A stretch of DNA of 50,954 bases from Clostridiales bacterium. Its GTDB lineage: Bacteria; Bacillota; Clostridia; Christensenellales; Borkfalkiaceae. The translations under genes and the position numbers were made by a program. The stretch is taken from positions 1-50,954 of the forward strand of contig SVII01000009.1 in assembly GCA_015069605.1 (NCBI GenBank). The letters are read 5' to 3'. The notes under the pieces were generated by a model. It had not been told where the DNA came from and made no database searches. It saw nothing but the letters and a program-made list of their open reading frames with translations. Shown here one piece after another: positions 34,784-42,855 of the stretch (position 1 is its first letter; the number at the start of each line of letters is the position of its first letter).

Positions 34784-36214
34784 ATGGCTAAAGAAAATCA
34801 ATTTGTAGAACAAATCGCGGATATTAACATTGATTTCCCGCAGTGGTACACCGACGTCGTGTTGAAGACGAAACTCGTCGATTACGGCCCTGTTAAGGGT
34901 ACGATGGTAATTCGTCCATACGGCTACTCGATTTGGGAAAATATTCAAAACGAACTCAATGCGCGTTTTAAGACCCGTCAGGTAGAAAATGCGTATTTCC
35001 CTTTGCTTATTCCCATGAGCTATTTCACCAAGGAAGCGGAGCACGTGGAAGGGTTTGCGCCCGAAGTGGCGGTGGTTACGCACGCAGGCGGTGAAGAACT
35101 TGCTGAACCTTTGGCAATACGTCCTACGTCGGAAACGATTATCGGCACAATGATGTCGAAATGGGTGCAATCTTACCGTGATTTGCCGTTGAAGGTTAAT
35201 CAATGGTGCAACGTAATGCGTTGGGAAAAGACGACTCGTCCTTTCCTTCGTACCAGCGAATTTTTGTGGCATGAAGGACACACGGCGCACACGTCCGCAG
35301 AGGAAGCGAACACGTTTGCGTTGGATATGTTGGCGCTCTATAAAGAATTTATGGAAAGCTGTCTTGCGATCCCCGTATTGACGGGTAGAAAGACGGAAAA
35401 AGAACGTTTTGCAGGCGCGGTGGCTACGTACACGATGGAAGCAATGATGCGCGACGGTAAGAGCTTACAATCGGGTACTTCGCATTATATGGGGCAAAAT
35501 TTCGCGACGGCGTTCGACATCAAATATTTGGGTACGGAAGGTGTATTGCAGACGGCGTACACGACGTCGTTCGGGGTATCCACTCGTTTGATCGGCGCGA
35601 TCATCATGACGCACGGCGACGAACGTGGTTTGGTATTGCCGCCCGTTGTTGCACCGATTCAATGCGTAATCGTACCGATCGCGGCGCGTAAAGGCGGCGT
35701 AATTGAGGCTTGCGAAGCGTTAAAAGCTGAACTGGAAGCGGCAGGTGTGCGCGTAACGTTGGATGCTACGGACAACAGCCCTGGTTGGAAATTCAACGAA
35801 TGGGAAATGAAGGGTGTGCCTGTACGTATCGAGCTTGGGCCTCGTGACATTGAAGCAGGGAAAATGCTTTGCGCGCGTAGAGACACGTTGGAGAAGGTGG
35901 AAATGCCTTTGGAAAACGCGGCGGACGGCGTGAAAGCGTTGTTGGCGCAGGTGCAGGCGAATATGTTAGAAGCGGCAAGAAAGCGTCGTGACGAACGTAT
36001 TGTGTATGCAGACGATATGGCTGGAATCTTGGCAGGCGTGGAAGCAGGCAATTTCGTGAAAGCGGGTTGGTGCGGTTGTCGCGAATGCGAAGACAAAATC
36101 AAAGAACAAACGGCGGCTACGGCGCGTGTATTTGCGGAAGGCGAAAGCAAAGAAACTTGCGCGGTATGTGGCAAGAAAGCGGAACACGTTATCATCTACG
36201 CAAGAGCGTATTAA
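34784..36214 (+). CDS. proS: Prolyl-tRNA synthetase, type 3 (archaeal/eukaryal-like)
   Basis: 476 residues. Charges tRNA-Pro with proline in the cytoplasm. Class II aminoacyl-tRNA synthetase motifs are clear: motif 2 RWEKTTRPFLRTSEFLWHEGHTAH region (starting near residue 146) and motif 3 HGDERGLVLPP. It lacks the long editing insertion of the usual bacterial ProS and instead has the C-terminal zinc-type extension of the type 3 form (GWCGCRECEDKIKEQTAATARV and CAVCGKKAEHV), ending in the characteristic Tyr. AAGGAG lies 10 bases before the ATG. Own promoter and terminator. Type 3 enzymes occur in many clostridia and Bacteroidetes, so the finding is consistent with the rest of the window. Confidence 0.96.
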   Translation: MAKENQFVEQIADINIDFPQWYTDVVLKTKLVDYGPVKGTMVIRPYGYSIWENIQNELNARFKTRQVENAYFPLLIPMSYFTKEAEHVEGFAPEVAVVTHAGGEELAEPLAIRPTSETIIGTMMSKWVQSYRDLPLKVNQWCNVMRWEKTTRPFLRTSEFLWHEGHTAHTSAEEANTFALDMLALYKEFMESCLAIPVLTGRKTEKERFAGAVATYTMEAMMRDGKSLQSGTSHYMGQNFATAFDIKYLGTEGVLQTAYTTSFGVSTRLIGAIIMTHGDERGLVLPPVVAPIQCVIVPIAARKGGVIEACEALKAELEAAGVRVTLDATDNSPGWKFNEWEMKGVPVRIELGPRDIEAGKMLCARRDTLEKVEMPLENAADGVKALLAQVQANMLEAARKRRDERIVYADDMAGILAGVEAGNFVKAGWCGCRECEDKIKEQTAATARVFAEGESKETCAVCGKKAEHVIIYARAY

Positions 36215-36222
36215 AAATCCAA

Positions 36223-36250
36223 CGGCGGAGAAAATTTTCTCCGCCGCTTT
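36223..36250 (+). terminator. Terminator of proS
   Basis: CGGCGGAG (36223-36230) pairs with CTCCGCCG (36239-36246) around an AAAATTTT loop; short T run. Confidence 0.8.
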
Positions 36251-36267
36251 TAACGGGAGTTTTCAAT

Positions 36268-36894
36268 ATGAATATTATTACGATCAGTAGAGAATTTGGC
36301 AGCGGCGGTAGAGAGCTTGGCAAACGCGTTGCGGAAATTTTGGGTATGGAGTATTACGATAAAGAGATTATTTCCGCGATTGCAAACAAGCAGGGAATGG
36401 ATGAAAAGTACGTGGAAAGCGCCAGCAACGGTCAGGGTTGGCGGGGCATGGCATTAACAACCAGGCGTTCGTTTGCGTATTTGAATGCAGGAAATACGGC
36501 TACAATCCATATTTTATTGGAAGAAAAGCGCGCATTGGAAGCGATTGCGGCTTTAAAAAAGGACTGTGTAATCGTGGGTAGAAACGCGGATGTAATTTTG
36601 GCGAAAGAACAGCCGTTCAACGTTTTTGTTTGCGCGGATATGCAGACGAAGATTCGTCGCTGTGAAGAGGGCTCGGAAGGGAATGAACAGCTCTCTAAAA
36701 AAGAGATAGAAAGAAATATTAAAACTATTGATAAAAATCGAGCAAAAAACCGTGAATTGATTGGCGGAAACGTGTGGGGCGCGCGCGAAAATTATCATCT
36801 TGTTGTCAATACAAGCGATTGGGATATGGAAGATTTGGCGGTGGCTGTGGCGGATTTTGCAAAGAAATGGTTTGCAAGAACGGAGAAAAACTGA
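36268..36894 (+). CDS. Cytidylate kinase-like protein
   Basis: 208 residues from ATG 36268, behind GGGAG with 8 bases spacing; in-frame codons upstream of it run through the proS terminator and are not part of the gene. The N-terminus MNIITISREFGSGGRELG is the P-loop of the cytidylate-kinase-like group (Gly-rich, without the usual GKS/T). An Arg-rich lid (KTIDKNRAKNRELIGG) and a VGRNADVIL strand are also present. Members of this group are common in Firmicutes beside transporters, and their real substrate is mostly untested; true CMP kinase (Cmk) is normally a different, longer-conserved protein. It lies 9 bases upstream of the MATE gene and is probably co-transcribed with it. Confidence 0.85.
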   Translation: MNIITISREFGSGGRELGKRVAEILGMEYYDKEIISAIANKQGMDEKYVESASNGQGWRGMALTTRRSFAYLNAGNTATIHILLEEKRALEAIAALKKDCVIVGRNADVILAKEQPFNVFVCADMQTKIRRCEEGSEGNEQLSKKEIERNIKTIDKNRAKNRELIGGNVWGARENYHLVVNTSDWDMEDLAVAVADFAKKWFARTEKN

Positions 36895-36903
36895 GGCAAG
36901 GAA

Positions 36904-38235
36904 ATGAAAATTCAATTATCCGATCATTTTAATTACAAGACGCTCTTTCGCTTTACTCTGCCGTCAATCGTCATGATGATTTTTACGTCCATTTATGTCG
37001 TAGTGGATGGGCTATTTGTATCGAATTTTGTTGGAAAAACGCAGTTTGCGGCTCTCAATTTTATCTATCCTGTCATTATGATTTTGGGTGCGATTGGGTT
37101 TATGTTCGGCGCAGGTGGCAGCGCGTTGGTAGCGAAAACTATGGGCGAAGGGAATAAAGAAAAAGCGCAAAAGCTGTTCTCGTTGTTTATTTATGCTACC
37201 ATAGTTTGCGGGGCAGTGCTGGCGTTGTTGGCGTATCTTTTTATGCCGCAACTCGCGCGCTTGCTTGGCGCAGAAGGGCAAATGTTGCAAGATTGCATTA
37301 CGTATGGTCGAGTTTTGGCGCTCGCTTTGCCGTTTTATATGTTACAGTTTGAGTTTCAAAGCTTTTTCGTTGCAGCGGAAAAACCTAGTTTGGGATTGAT
37401 TGTCACTGTTGCGGCAGGGTTGACGAATATTGTAATGGATGCATTGCTTACGGCAGTATTTCCTCTTGGTTTGGTGGGTGCGGCTACGGCAACGGCGCTC
37501 AGTCAAATGGTGGGCGGTGTCTTGCCTATTATCTATTTCCTTTGTCGAAATTCCAGCCTTTTGCGGTTGACAAAAACAACGATGGATTGGCGCGCGATCG
37601 GGAGGGCGTGTGCGAACGGCTCGTCCGAGCTGATGAGCAATATCGCTATGTCTGTGGTTGCCGTTTTATATAACGCGCAGTTGTATGCGTTGGCAGGCGA
37701 AAACGGGATCGCGGCGTACGGGGTGCTGATGTACGTCAACATGGTATTCTTGGCAATCTTTATCGGGTATGCCGTGGGGATTGCGCCCGTAGTGGGGTAT
37801 CATTACGGCGCGGAAAACTTTGCCGAGCTCAAAAGTTTGTTAAAGAAAAGTGTAGTGATTATAGGGGTTTCGGCTGTGGCGATGTTTGGGTTATCAGAAG
37901 CGCTTGGCGGCGTATTTGCGCGGATTTTCGTTGGGTATGACCCTGAATTGATGGAAATAACCAAAGTAGCTTTTGTGATTTTCTCTTTTTCTTTTCTGTT
38001 TGCAGGGTTTGCGATTTTTGGCTCGTCCTTTTTTACGGCGCTCAACAACGGATTGGTTTCCGCAATCATTTCCTTTTTACGAACGTTAGTGTTCCAAGTT
38101 GGCGCGGTGTTGCTCTTCCCTTTGCTTTGGGGATTGGAAGGGATATGGTGGTCGGTTGTTGCCGCGGAAGTGATGGCGGTAGTGGTGACTACGGTATTTA
38201 TTTTTGTTTTAAGAAAGAAGTATCAATATATGTAA
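36904..38235 (+). CDS. MATE-family efflux transporter
   Basis: 443 residues, twelve predicted membrane helices in two halves. Typical MATE features: the N-terminal segment TLPSIVMMIFTSIYVVVDGL with the conserved pattern P..........D, and a matching second half from about 230. Family members export cationic drugs or metabolites by sodium or proton antiport across the cell membrane. The substrate cannot be read from the sequence. GAGG 7 bases before the ATG. Probably co-transcribed with the kinase-like gene; strong terminator behind. Confidence 0.92.
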   Translation: MKIQLSDHFNYKTLFRFTLPSIVMMIFTSIYVVVDGLFVSNFVGKTQFAALNFIYPVIMILGAIGFMFGAGGSALVAKTMGEGNKEKAQKLFSLFIYATIVCGAVLALLAYLFMPQLARLLGAEGQMLQDCITYGRVLALALPFYMLQFEFQSFFVAAEKPSLGLIVTVAAGLTNIVMDALLTAVFPLGLVGAATATALSQMVGGVLPIIYFLCRNSSLLRLTKTTMDWRAIGRACANGSSELMSNIAMSVVAVLYNAQLYALAGENGIAAYGVLMYVNMVFLAIFIGYAVGIAPVVGYHYGAENFAELKSLLKKSVVIIGVSAVAMFGLSEALGGVFARIFVGYDPELMEITKVAFVIFSFSFLFAGFAIFGSSFFTALNNGLVSAIISFLRTLVFQVGAVLLFPLLWGLEGIWWSVVAAEVMAVVVTTVFIFVLRKKYQYM

Positions 38236-38274
38236 AAAGTGCATTCATCGCGTACATGGGTGGCAGGAACAATA

Positions 38275-38317
38275 AAACCGAGCGGTTATATTTCCGCTCG
38301 GTTTAGTCGTTTTTTTA
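38275..38317 (+). terminator. Terminator of the MATE gene
   Basis: AAACCGAGCGG with CCGCTCGGTTT, 11 bp stem, 8-base loop; a T run begins a few bases later (38311). Confidence 0.85.
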
Positions 38318-38525
38318 AAAATGAACCTATAATACAAACGTTCAAGTTAACGATTTTGCTCGCATTTTTTGAGAATTTTAAACTATTATAGCGCAATTTT
38401 TGTCGCAGTTCAATGAGAAATAAATGAAATAGCATATCGAAGATATGTAAAACGAAAAATACAAAAAAAATTCTTAATTTTCACCCATTTTTTTTGTAAA
38501 TAGTATAGATTTCTTGAAAGAAATA

Positions 38526-38534
38526 TGGTATAAT
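38526..38534 (+). promoter_or_regulatory. Extended -10 promoter of the pyrH operon
   Basis: TGG-TATAAT (TGn plus perfect -10). The -35 region (TAGATT) is poor, as expected for an extended -10 promoter. Confidence 0.65.
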
Positions 38535-38572
38535 AGGTAAAATGAACCATTATGGTCTGACGGAGGATGAAT

Positions 38573-39280
38573 ATGGAGCCTAAATATAAGAGGGTGCTTT
38601 TAAAACTTTCCGGCGAAGCGCTTGCCGGCGATCAGCATTTCGGGTTGAATCACGAGGTGATCGAACCCGTCGTGGATCAAATTGTGAAGATTCATAATAT
38701 GGGCGTGCAGGTCGGGCTCGTGATCGGCGGCGGTAATTTTTGGCGCGGGCGTCAGGGCACGAAAATGGATCGCTCTACTGCTGACCAAATGGGTATGTTG
38801 GCGACGGTAATGAACTCTCTTGCCATGATGGACGCGATTGAACAGCGCGGTGTGCCTGTTCGCGTGCAAACGGCTTTGAATATGGTTTCCTTGGCAGAAC
38901 CTTTGATTATGCGTAAGGCGCTTCGTCATTTTGAAATGGGCAGAGTTGTCATTTTTGCCTGCGGTACGGGGCATCCTTATTGTTCGACGGATACGGCGGC
39001 GGCGCTCCGTGCTTGCGAAATCGGCGCGGATATTTTGTTGATGGCAAAGAACGTGGACGGTATTTATGATTCCGATCCCAAGACTAATCCTTACGCGAAG
39101 AAATATGAATCGTTAAAGTATGCCGATATCATCAATCAGGGCTTAAAAGTGATTGATTTTACGGCGGCGACGATGTGTATGGAAAACAACGTTCCGACGT
39201 TGGCGTTTGGGTTGAACGAAGATAATTCGCTTGTACGTGCGGTATGCGGCGAAAAATTAGGTACGATTATCACCGTTTAA
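38573..39280 (+). CDS. pyrH: Uridylate (UMP) kinase
   Basis: 235 residues from ATG 38573, which has GGAGG six bases upstream; the ATG at 38567 touches the ribosome binding site directly. Phosphorylates UMP to UDP with ATP; a hexameric cytoplasmic enzyme of the amino acid kinase fold. Motifs: KRVLLKLSGEAL at the start, GGGNFWRG (phosphate binding), DQMGMLATVMNSLAM, GTGHPYCSTDTAAALRA and AKNVDGIYDSDP. First gene of the pyrH-frr-uppS-cdsA-dxr-rseP series. In most Firmicutes rpsB and tsf precede pyrH; here they do not. Confidence 0.97.
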   Translation: MEPKYKRVLLKLSGEALAGDQHFGLNHEVIEPVVDQIVKIHNMGVQVGLVIGGGNFWRGRQGTKMDRSTADQMGMLATVMNSLAMMDAIEQRGVPVRVQTALNMVSLAEPLIMRKALRHFEMGRVVIFACGTGHPYCSTDTAAALRACEIGADILLMAKNVDGIYDSDPKTNPYAKKYESLKYADIINQGLKVIDFTAATMCMENNVPTLAFGLNEDNSLVRAVCGEKLGTIITV

Positions 39281-39364
39281 TTGTTTTTTGGCAATAGGAA
39301 AGTGTGCGCAGTACAACGCGCTGACAGATAAAGACAGATAAAAAATTTTAAGGAGAATAGAAAG

Positions 39365-39937
39365 ATGATTGAAAACGAAAAAGTAGAAGAAATGATGATG
39401 GAATTGGAAGAAAAAGCAAGCAACACCATCGATGCTTTGGAAAATGAATACGGCGCGTTGCGTACGGGTAGAGCAAATCCTCGTATCCTTGACCGTATTG
39501 AAGTGGAAGCATACGGCGGTATGAGCAAACTGATCGAACTTGGGAACGTTTCGGCGTTGGACGCTCGTTGTTTGCAAATCAATCTTTGGGATAAATCCCT
39601 TTTGAAAGCGGTGGAAAAGGCGATTTTGCAATCGAACATCGGTTTAACGCCTACGAACGACGGTCAGGTGATTCGTCTTGTTTTCCCCGTCATGACGGAA
39701 GAACGCAGAAAGGAACTTGTAAAACAAGCGAAGAAGATGGGCGAAGATTCCAAGGTAGCGATGCGTAATCACCGTCGTGAAGCGATGGAAATTATCAAGA
39801 AAATGAAGACGGCGAAAGAACTTTCGGAAGACGAAGCATCGGGTTGCGAAGCAGATATCGAAAAGACTGTTTCGGGCTATATGACGAAGTTGGAAGCGGT
39901 AATTGCGGCGAAAGAAAAGGAATTGATGTCTATTTAA
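39365..39937 (+). CDS. frr: Ribosome recycling factor
   Basis: 190 residues, standard length 185. Splits post-termination ribosomes together with EF-G. Typical sequence: ALRTGRANPRILDRIEVEAYG near residues 31-51, the domain II region, and the conserved helix TEERRKELVKQAKKMGEDSKVAMRNHRR. AAGGAG upstream; 84 bases after pyrH without a terminator, so it is in the same operon. Confidence 0.97.
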   Translation: MIENEKVEEMMMELEEKASNTIDALENEYGALRTGRANPRILDRIEVEAYGGMSKLIELGNVSALDARCLQINLWDKSLLKAVEKAILQSNIGLTPTNDGQVIRLVFPVMTEERRKELVKQAKKMGEDSKVAMRNHRREAMEIIKKMKTAKELSEDEASGCEADIEKTVSGYMTKLEAVIAAKEKELMSI

Positions 39938-39940
39938 GCC

Positions 39941-40657
39941 ATGCGAGAGAATACTATAAAGGGGGAGTTGAAAATTCCTCAACATATCGCGATTATTATG
40001 GACGGGAATGGGCGTTGGGCTAAAAAACGTTTAATGCCTCGTTCTTTTGGACATAAAAACGGTATGGAACGAATGATCGGATTGATGGAACACGCGTTTG
40101 AGTTGGGTGTTAATTACATCACCGTGTACGCATTGTCCACGGAAAATCTTAAACGCCCCAAAGAGGAATTGGATGGATTGTTTGATCTTATTCGTAATCA
40201 TTTCAAGCAATATTTCGGACGAGTTTGTGAACGCGGCGTACAACTTCGGGCTATCGGGGACGTTTCTTTGTTGCCTGAGGATTGTTTGCAGATTTTAAAA
40301 GAAGCGGAAGCAGAAACGGCGCAATATAAAGGCAAGGCGATTAACGTAGCTGTTTGTTACGGAGCGCGTGCGGAAATTGTGCGCGCGGCGAATAGAGCGA
40401 TGGAAAAAGGTGAAACATTGACTGAGGAGAGTTTTTCTCGTCTTTTATACACCGAGGATCAACCCGACCCCGATTTGATTATTCGTACGGGAAAAGAAGT
40501 GCGTTTGTCGAATTTCCTGCTTTGGCAGGCGGCGTATGCGGAATTGTATTTTTCCGATAAGATGTTCCCCGAATTTTCCGATAAGGATTTGGATAAGGCG
40601 ATTGAGGAATATTCTCGCCGTACCCGTCGGTTTGGTAAGACGGACGAACAGCTGTAA
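39941..40657 (+). CDS. uppS: Isoprenyl transferase (undecaprenyl diphosphate synthase)
   Basis: 238 residues. Condenses isopentenyl diphosphate onto farnesyl diphosphate to make the C55 lipid carrier for peptidoglycan. Motif IAIIMDGNGRWAKKR with catalytic Asp21, and VYALSTENLKRP. The late diphosphate-binding motif reads RTGKEVRLSNFLLWQ where most homologues have RTSGEQRLSNF; the Arg and Ser contacts remain. The ATG is 3 bases after the frr stop with no clear ribosome binding site, so translation is probably coupled; GGGGGAG lies inside the gene just before an in-frame TTG (codon 10) but too close to it to serve. Confidence 0.95.
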   Translation: MRENTIKGELKIPQHIAIIMDGNGRWAKKRLMPRSFGHKNGMERMIGLMEHAFELGVNYITVYALSTENLKRPKEELDGLFDLIRNHFKQYFGRVCERGVQLRAIGDVSLLPEDCLQILKEAEAETAQYKGKAINVAVCYGARAEIVRAANRAMEKGETLTEESFSRLLYTEDQPDPDLIIRTGKEVRLSNFLLWQAAYAELYFSDKMFPEFSDKDLDKAIEEYSRRTRRFGKTDEQL

Positions 40658-40670
40658 AAAAATAAAAAAC

Positions 40671-40720
40671 AAAGGGGCATGTACGCGACGACGAAAGAAA
40701 ACGACGCCGACAGCCCCTTT
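40671..40720 (+). other. Inverted repeat between uppS and cdsA
   Basis: AAAGGGGC (40671-40678) and GCCCCTTT (40713-40720), perfect arms with a 34-base loop. No T run. It lies just before the preferred cdsA start (40739) and encloses an alternative ATG (40679), so it may influence start choice or mRNA processing. Confidence 0.5.
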
Positions 40721-40738
40721 AAAACAGGTGATAGGACT

Positions 40739-41629
40739 ATGAAAAATAGATTGATTTCAGCAACGCTGTACGTAGTGATTTTACTAGCGTTCTATTTTTT
40801 GAAATTATTTGTGCATGATTTCTTATTCGACGTATTGATTTATGCGTTTGCGTTGATTGGTACGTTTGAAATTTTGCGCGCTACACATGACAAAACAACG
40901 AAACCTCAGCGCGTGCTCGTGTGGATATTTTCCATTATTTGCATCCCTATGGTCGCGGTAAGTGAGTATTTCTTCCGCTATGGGTTGCACGTCATGAGCG
41001 TGTGTTTCTTCTTTTTGGTGTTTGCGTTGTTCTCGTTGCTTGTCGTGCGACATGAGGAAACGACGGCGGAAAATATTGGCGTATCCTTGTTTTCCGCAGT
41101 GTACCCCACAGTGATGTTGACGCTGTTGGTGCTTGCCAATCATATTGGCGCGGGATCTGAAACGGCGAAAGCTCTTGCGCTGGATTCAAGATTGGCTATA
41201 TTGTTGATTTTTGTTATCTCGCCTTGTTCGGATGCCGTTGCGTTTGTATTTGGTATGCTCTTAAAAAAATATTTGCCGAGAAAAATGGCGCCTACGATCA
41301 GTCCCAACAAAACGGTGATTGGCGCGGTCGGTGGTTTGGTTGGCGGTATGCTCGGTGCATTGGCAGTGTATTTTGTGTACAATTCGTTGCTTGGCTCGTT
41401 TGCAAATATGCAAATTTGGTTGCCTATCTATTTGGCTGCGGGATTGTTGGCGGCGGCTGCAACGGAGTTTGGCGATCTTGTCGAAAGCTGTATCAAACGT
41501 AAAGCAGGCATCAAGGATATGGGCAAAATTATGCCAGGTCACGGTGGCGTATTAGACCGTATCGACGGCACGTTGTTTGCGACGGCGGCGGTGTATTTGG
41601 TGTTTGTCGTCATTCATTTGGCATTATAA
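40739..41629 (+). CDS. cdsA: Phosphatidate cytidylyltransferase (CDP-diglyceride synthase)
   Basis: 296 residues from ATG 40739, with AGGTGA six bases upstream. An earlier in-frame ATG (40679) is only one base from its GGGG, and its extra 20 residues are polar. Makes CDP-diacylglycerol from phosphatidate and CTP in the membrane, the precursor of anionic phospholipids. About eight helices. The family signature is intact near the C-terminus: SCIKRKAGIKDMGKIMPGHG followed by GVLDRIDG; also SPNKTVIGAVGG. Conserved position after uppS. Confidence 0.94.
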   Translation: MKNRLISATLYVVILLAFYFLKLFVHDFLFDVLIYAFALIGTFEILRATHDKTTKPQRVLVWIFSIICIPMVAVSEYFFRYGLHVMSVCFFFLVFALFSLLVVRHEETTAENIGVSLFSAVYPTVMLTLLVLANHIGAGSETAKALALDSRLAILLIFVISPCSDAVAFVFGMLLKKYLPRKMAPTISPNKTVIGAVGGLVGGMLGALAVYFVYNSLLGSFANMQIWLPIYLAAGLLAAAATEFGDLVESCIKRKAGIKDMGKIMPGHGGVLDRIDGTLFATAAVYLVFVVIHLAL

Positions 41630-41699
41630 GTTGGTTTTTACAAACGGCGATTGTGTGCCGAAAATATCCTTAATCGCGTACACGGGTAGGGGGAAAGGT

Positions 41700-42845
41700 A
41701 TGAAAACGATAGCGTTAATCGGTTCGACGGGCTCGATCGGGCGGCAAGTTTGTTCAGTGGTGCGTCGGCATCATGATAAATTCCGTATAGAAAGTATGGT
41801 GGCGAATTCTTCCGCGGAAGAATTTTTACAGCAAGTGTTGGAATTCCGTCCAAAGTTTGCGGCATTGGCAAACTTGGAGGCAGGTAAACGTATCGCGCAT
41901 TTGATCCCTGACGGAGTGAAATTCGTTTACGGTGAAGACGCGACGGACGAGGCTATATCTTACGGCGACGTAGCATTTGTAGCGGCGACGGGCTTTGCGG
42001 GCTTGAAATATTCCTTAAAAGCCATAGAATTGAAGAAAGATATTGCACTTGCGAACAAGGAAACGCTTGTTTGCGGTGGTGAACTTGTGATGAAAAAAGT
42101 CCAAGAGGCAGGTATCGATTTAATGCCCGTGGACAGTGAACATTCGGCGCTTTGGCAGGCTTTGGGATATCGTTTGGACGCTCCGTTTCGTCGTTTGATT
42201 ATTACGGCAAGCGGTGGGCCGTTCTATCATTATACGCCCGAAGATTTGGAAAATGTGACACCCATGTCCGCGTTGAAACATCCTACATGGCAAATGGGCG
42301 CGAAGATTACGATCGACAGTGCGACGCTTTTGAATAAAGGGTTTGAAGTGATCGAGGCGAAGTGGCTGTACAACACGACGCTAGACAAAATCCATACGAT
42401 TGTGCAGCCCGAAAGCATCATTCATTCGATGGTGGAGTTTGACGATTGCGGCATTTTGGCACAGATGAGTTACCCGACGATGGAATTGCCTATTCAGTTG
42501 GCGTTGTCGTATCCTGATAGAATGGATTGTGGATTGAAACCTATGGATTTTGAAACGTTGGGTTCAATTCGGTTTTTGCCCTTGGAAAGAAAAAGATTTC
42601 CCTGTTACGATCTCGCGCTGACGAGCGCGGAACTTGGCGACAATTATTCCTGCGCGTTAAATGGCGCGGGGGAAGTTGCGGTGCATGCCTTTTTGGATGG
42701 AAAAATTTCCTTCCCTGCTATTGCGAAAACGATTGAAGACGCTTTGTATAAAACGGAGCGAGTGCAACCGACTTCATATGATGTGTTGAAAGAAACGGAC
42801 GCGCGGGCGCGCGCGTTAGCGAAAGAATATATTTCTAAATTGTAA
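41700..42845 (+). CDS. dxr: 1-deoxy-D-xylulose 5-phosphate reductoisomerase
   Basis: 381 residues from ATG 41700, preceded by GGGGGAAAGG; upstream in-frame codons overlap cdsA and are not used. Second step of the MEP isoprenoid pathway: converts DXP to MEP with NADPH and a divalent metal. NADPH loop GSTGSIGRQ (8-16), IALANKETLVCGG, metal site PVDSEHSALWQ (Asp145, Glu147), the flexible loop TASGGPF, and HPTWQMGAKITIDSATL.NK. Supplies isoprenoid units for the UppS product encoded two genes upstream. Confidence 0.97.
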   Translation: MKTIALIGSTGSIGRQVCSVVRRHHDKFRIESMVANSSAEEFLQQVLEFRPKFAALANLEAGKRIAHLIPDGVKFVYGEDATDEAISYGDVAFVAATGFAGLKYSLKAIELKKDIALANKETLVCGGELVMKKVQEAGIDLMPVDSEHSALWQALGYRLDAPFRRLIITASGGPFYHYTPEDLENVTPMSALKHPTWQMGAKITIDSATLLNKGFEVIEAKWLYNTTLDKIHTIVQPESIIHSMVEFDDCGILAQMSYPTMELPIQLALSYPDRMDCGLKPMDFETLGSIRFLPLERKRFPCYDLALTSAELGDNYSCALNGAGEVAVHAFLDGKISFPAIAKTIEDALYKTERVQPTSYDVLKETDARARALAKEYISKL

Positions 42846-42855
42846 ATGAGAGGGT

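Larger units (their letters stand above)
38236..38572 (+). other. Intergenic region between MATE gene and pyrH
   Basis: Contains the MATE terminator at 38275-38317, then about 200 bases of AT-rich sequence without a recognisable element, and the extended -10 promoter of pyrH. Confidence 0.6.

Noticed and set aside
36067-36267. 67-residue N-terminal extension of the cytidylate-kinase-like protein
   Set aside because: It overlaps proS and crosses its terminator; the P-loop begins right at ATG 36268.
41577-41699. 41-residue N-terminal extension of Dxr
   Set aside because: It overlaps cdsA; Dxr proteins start just before the GSTGSIG loop, as at 41700.
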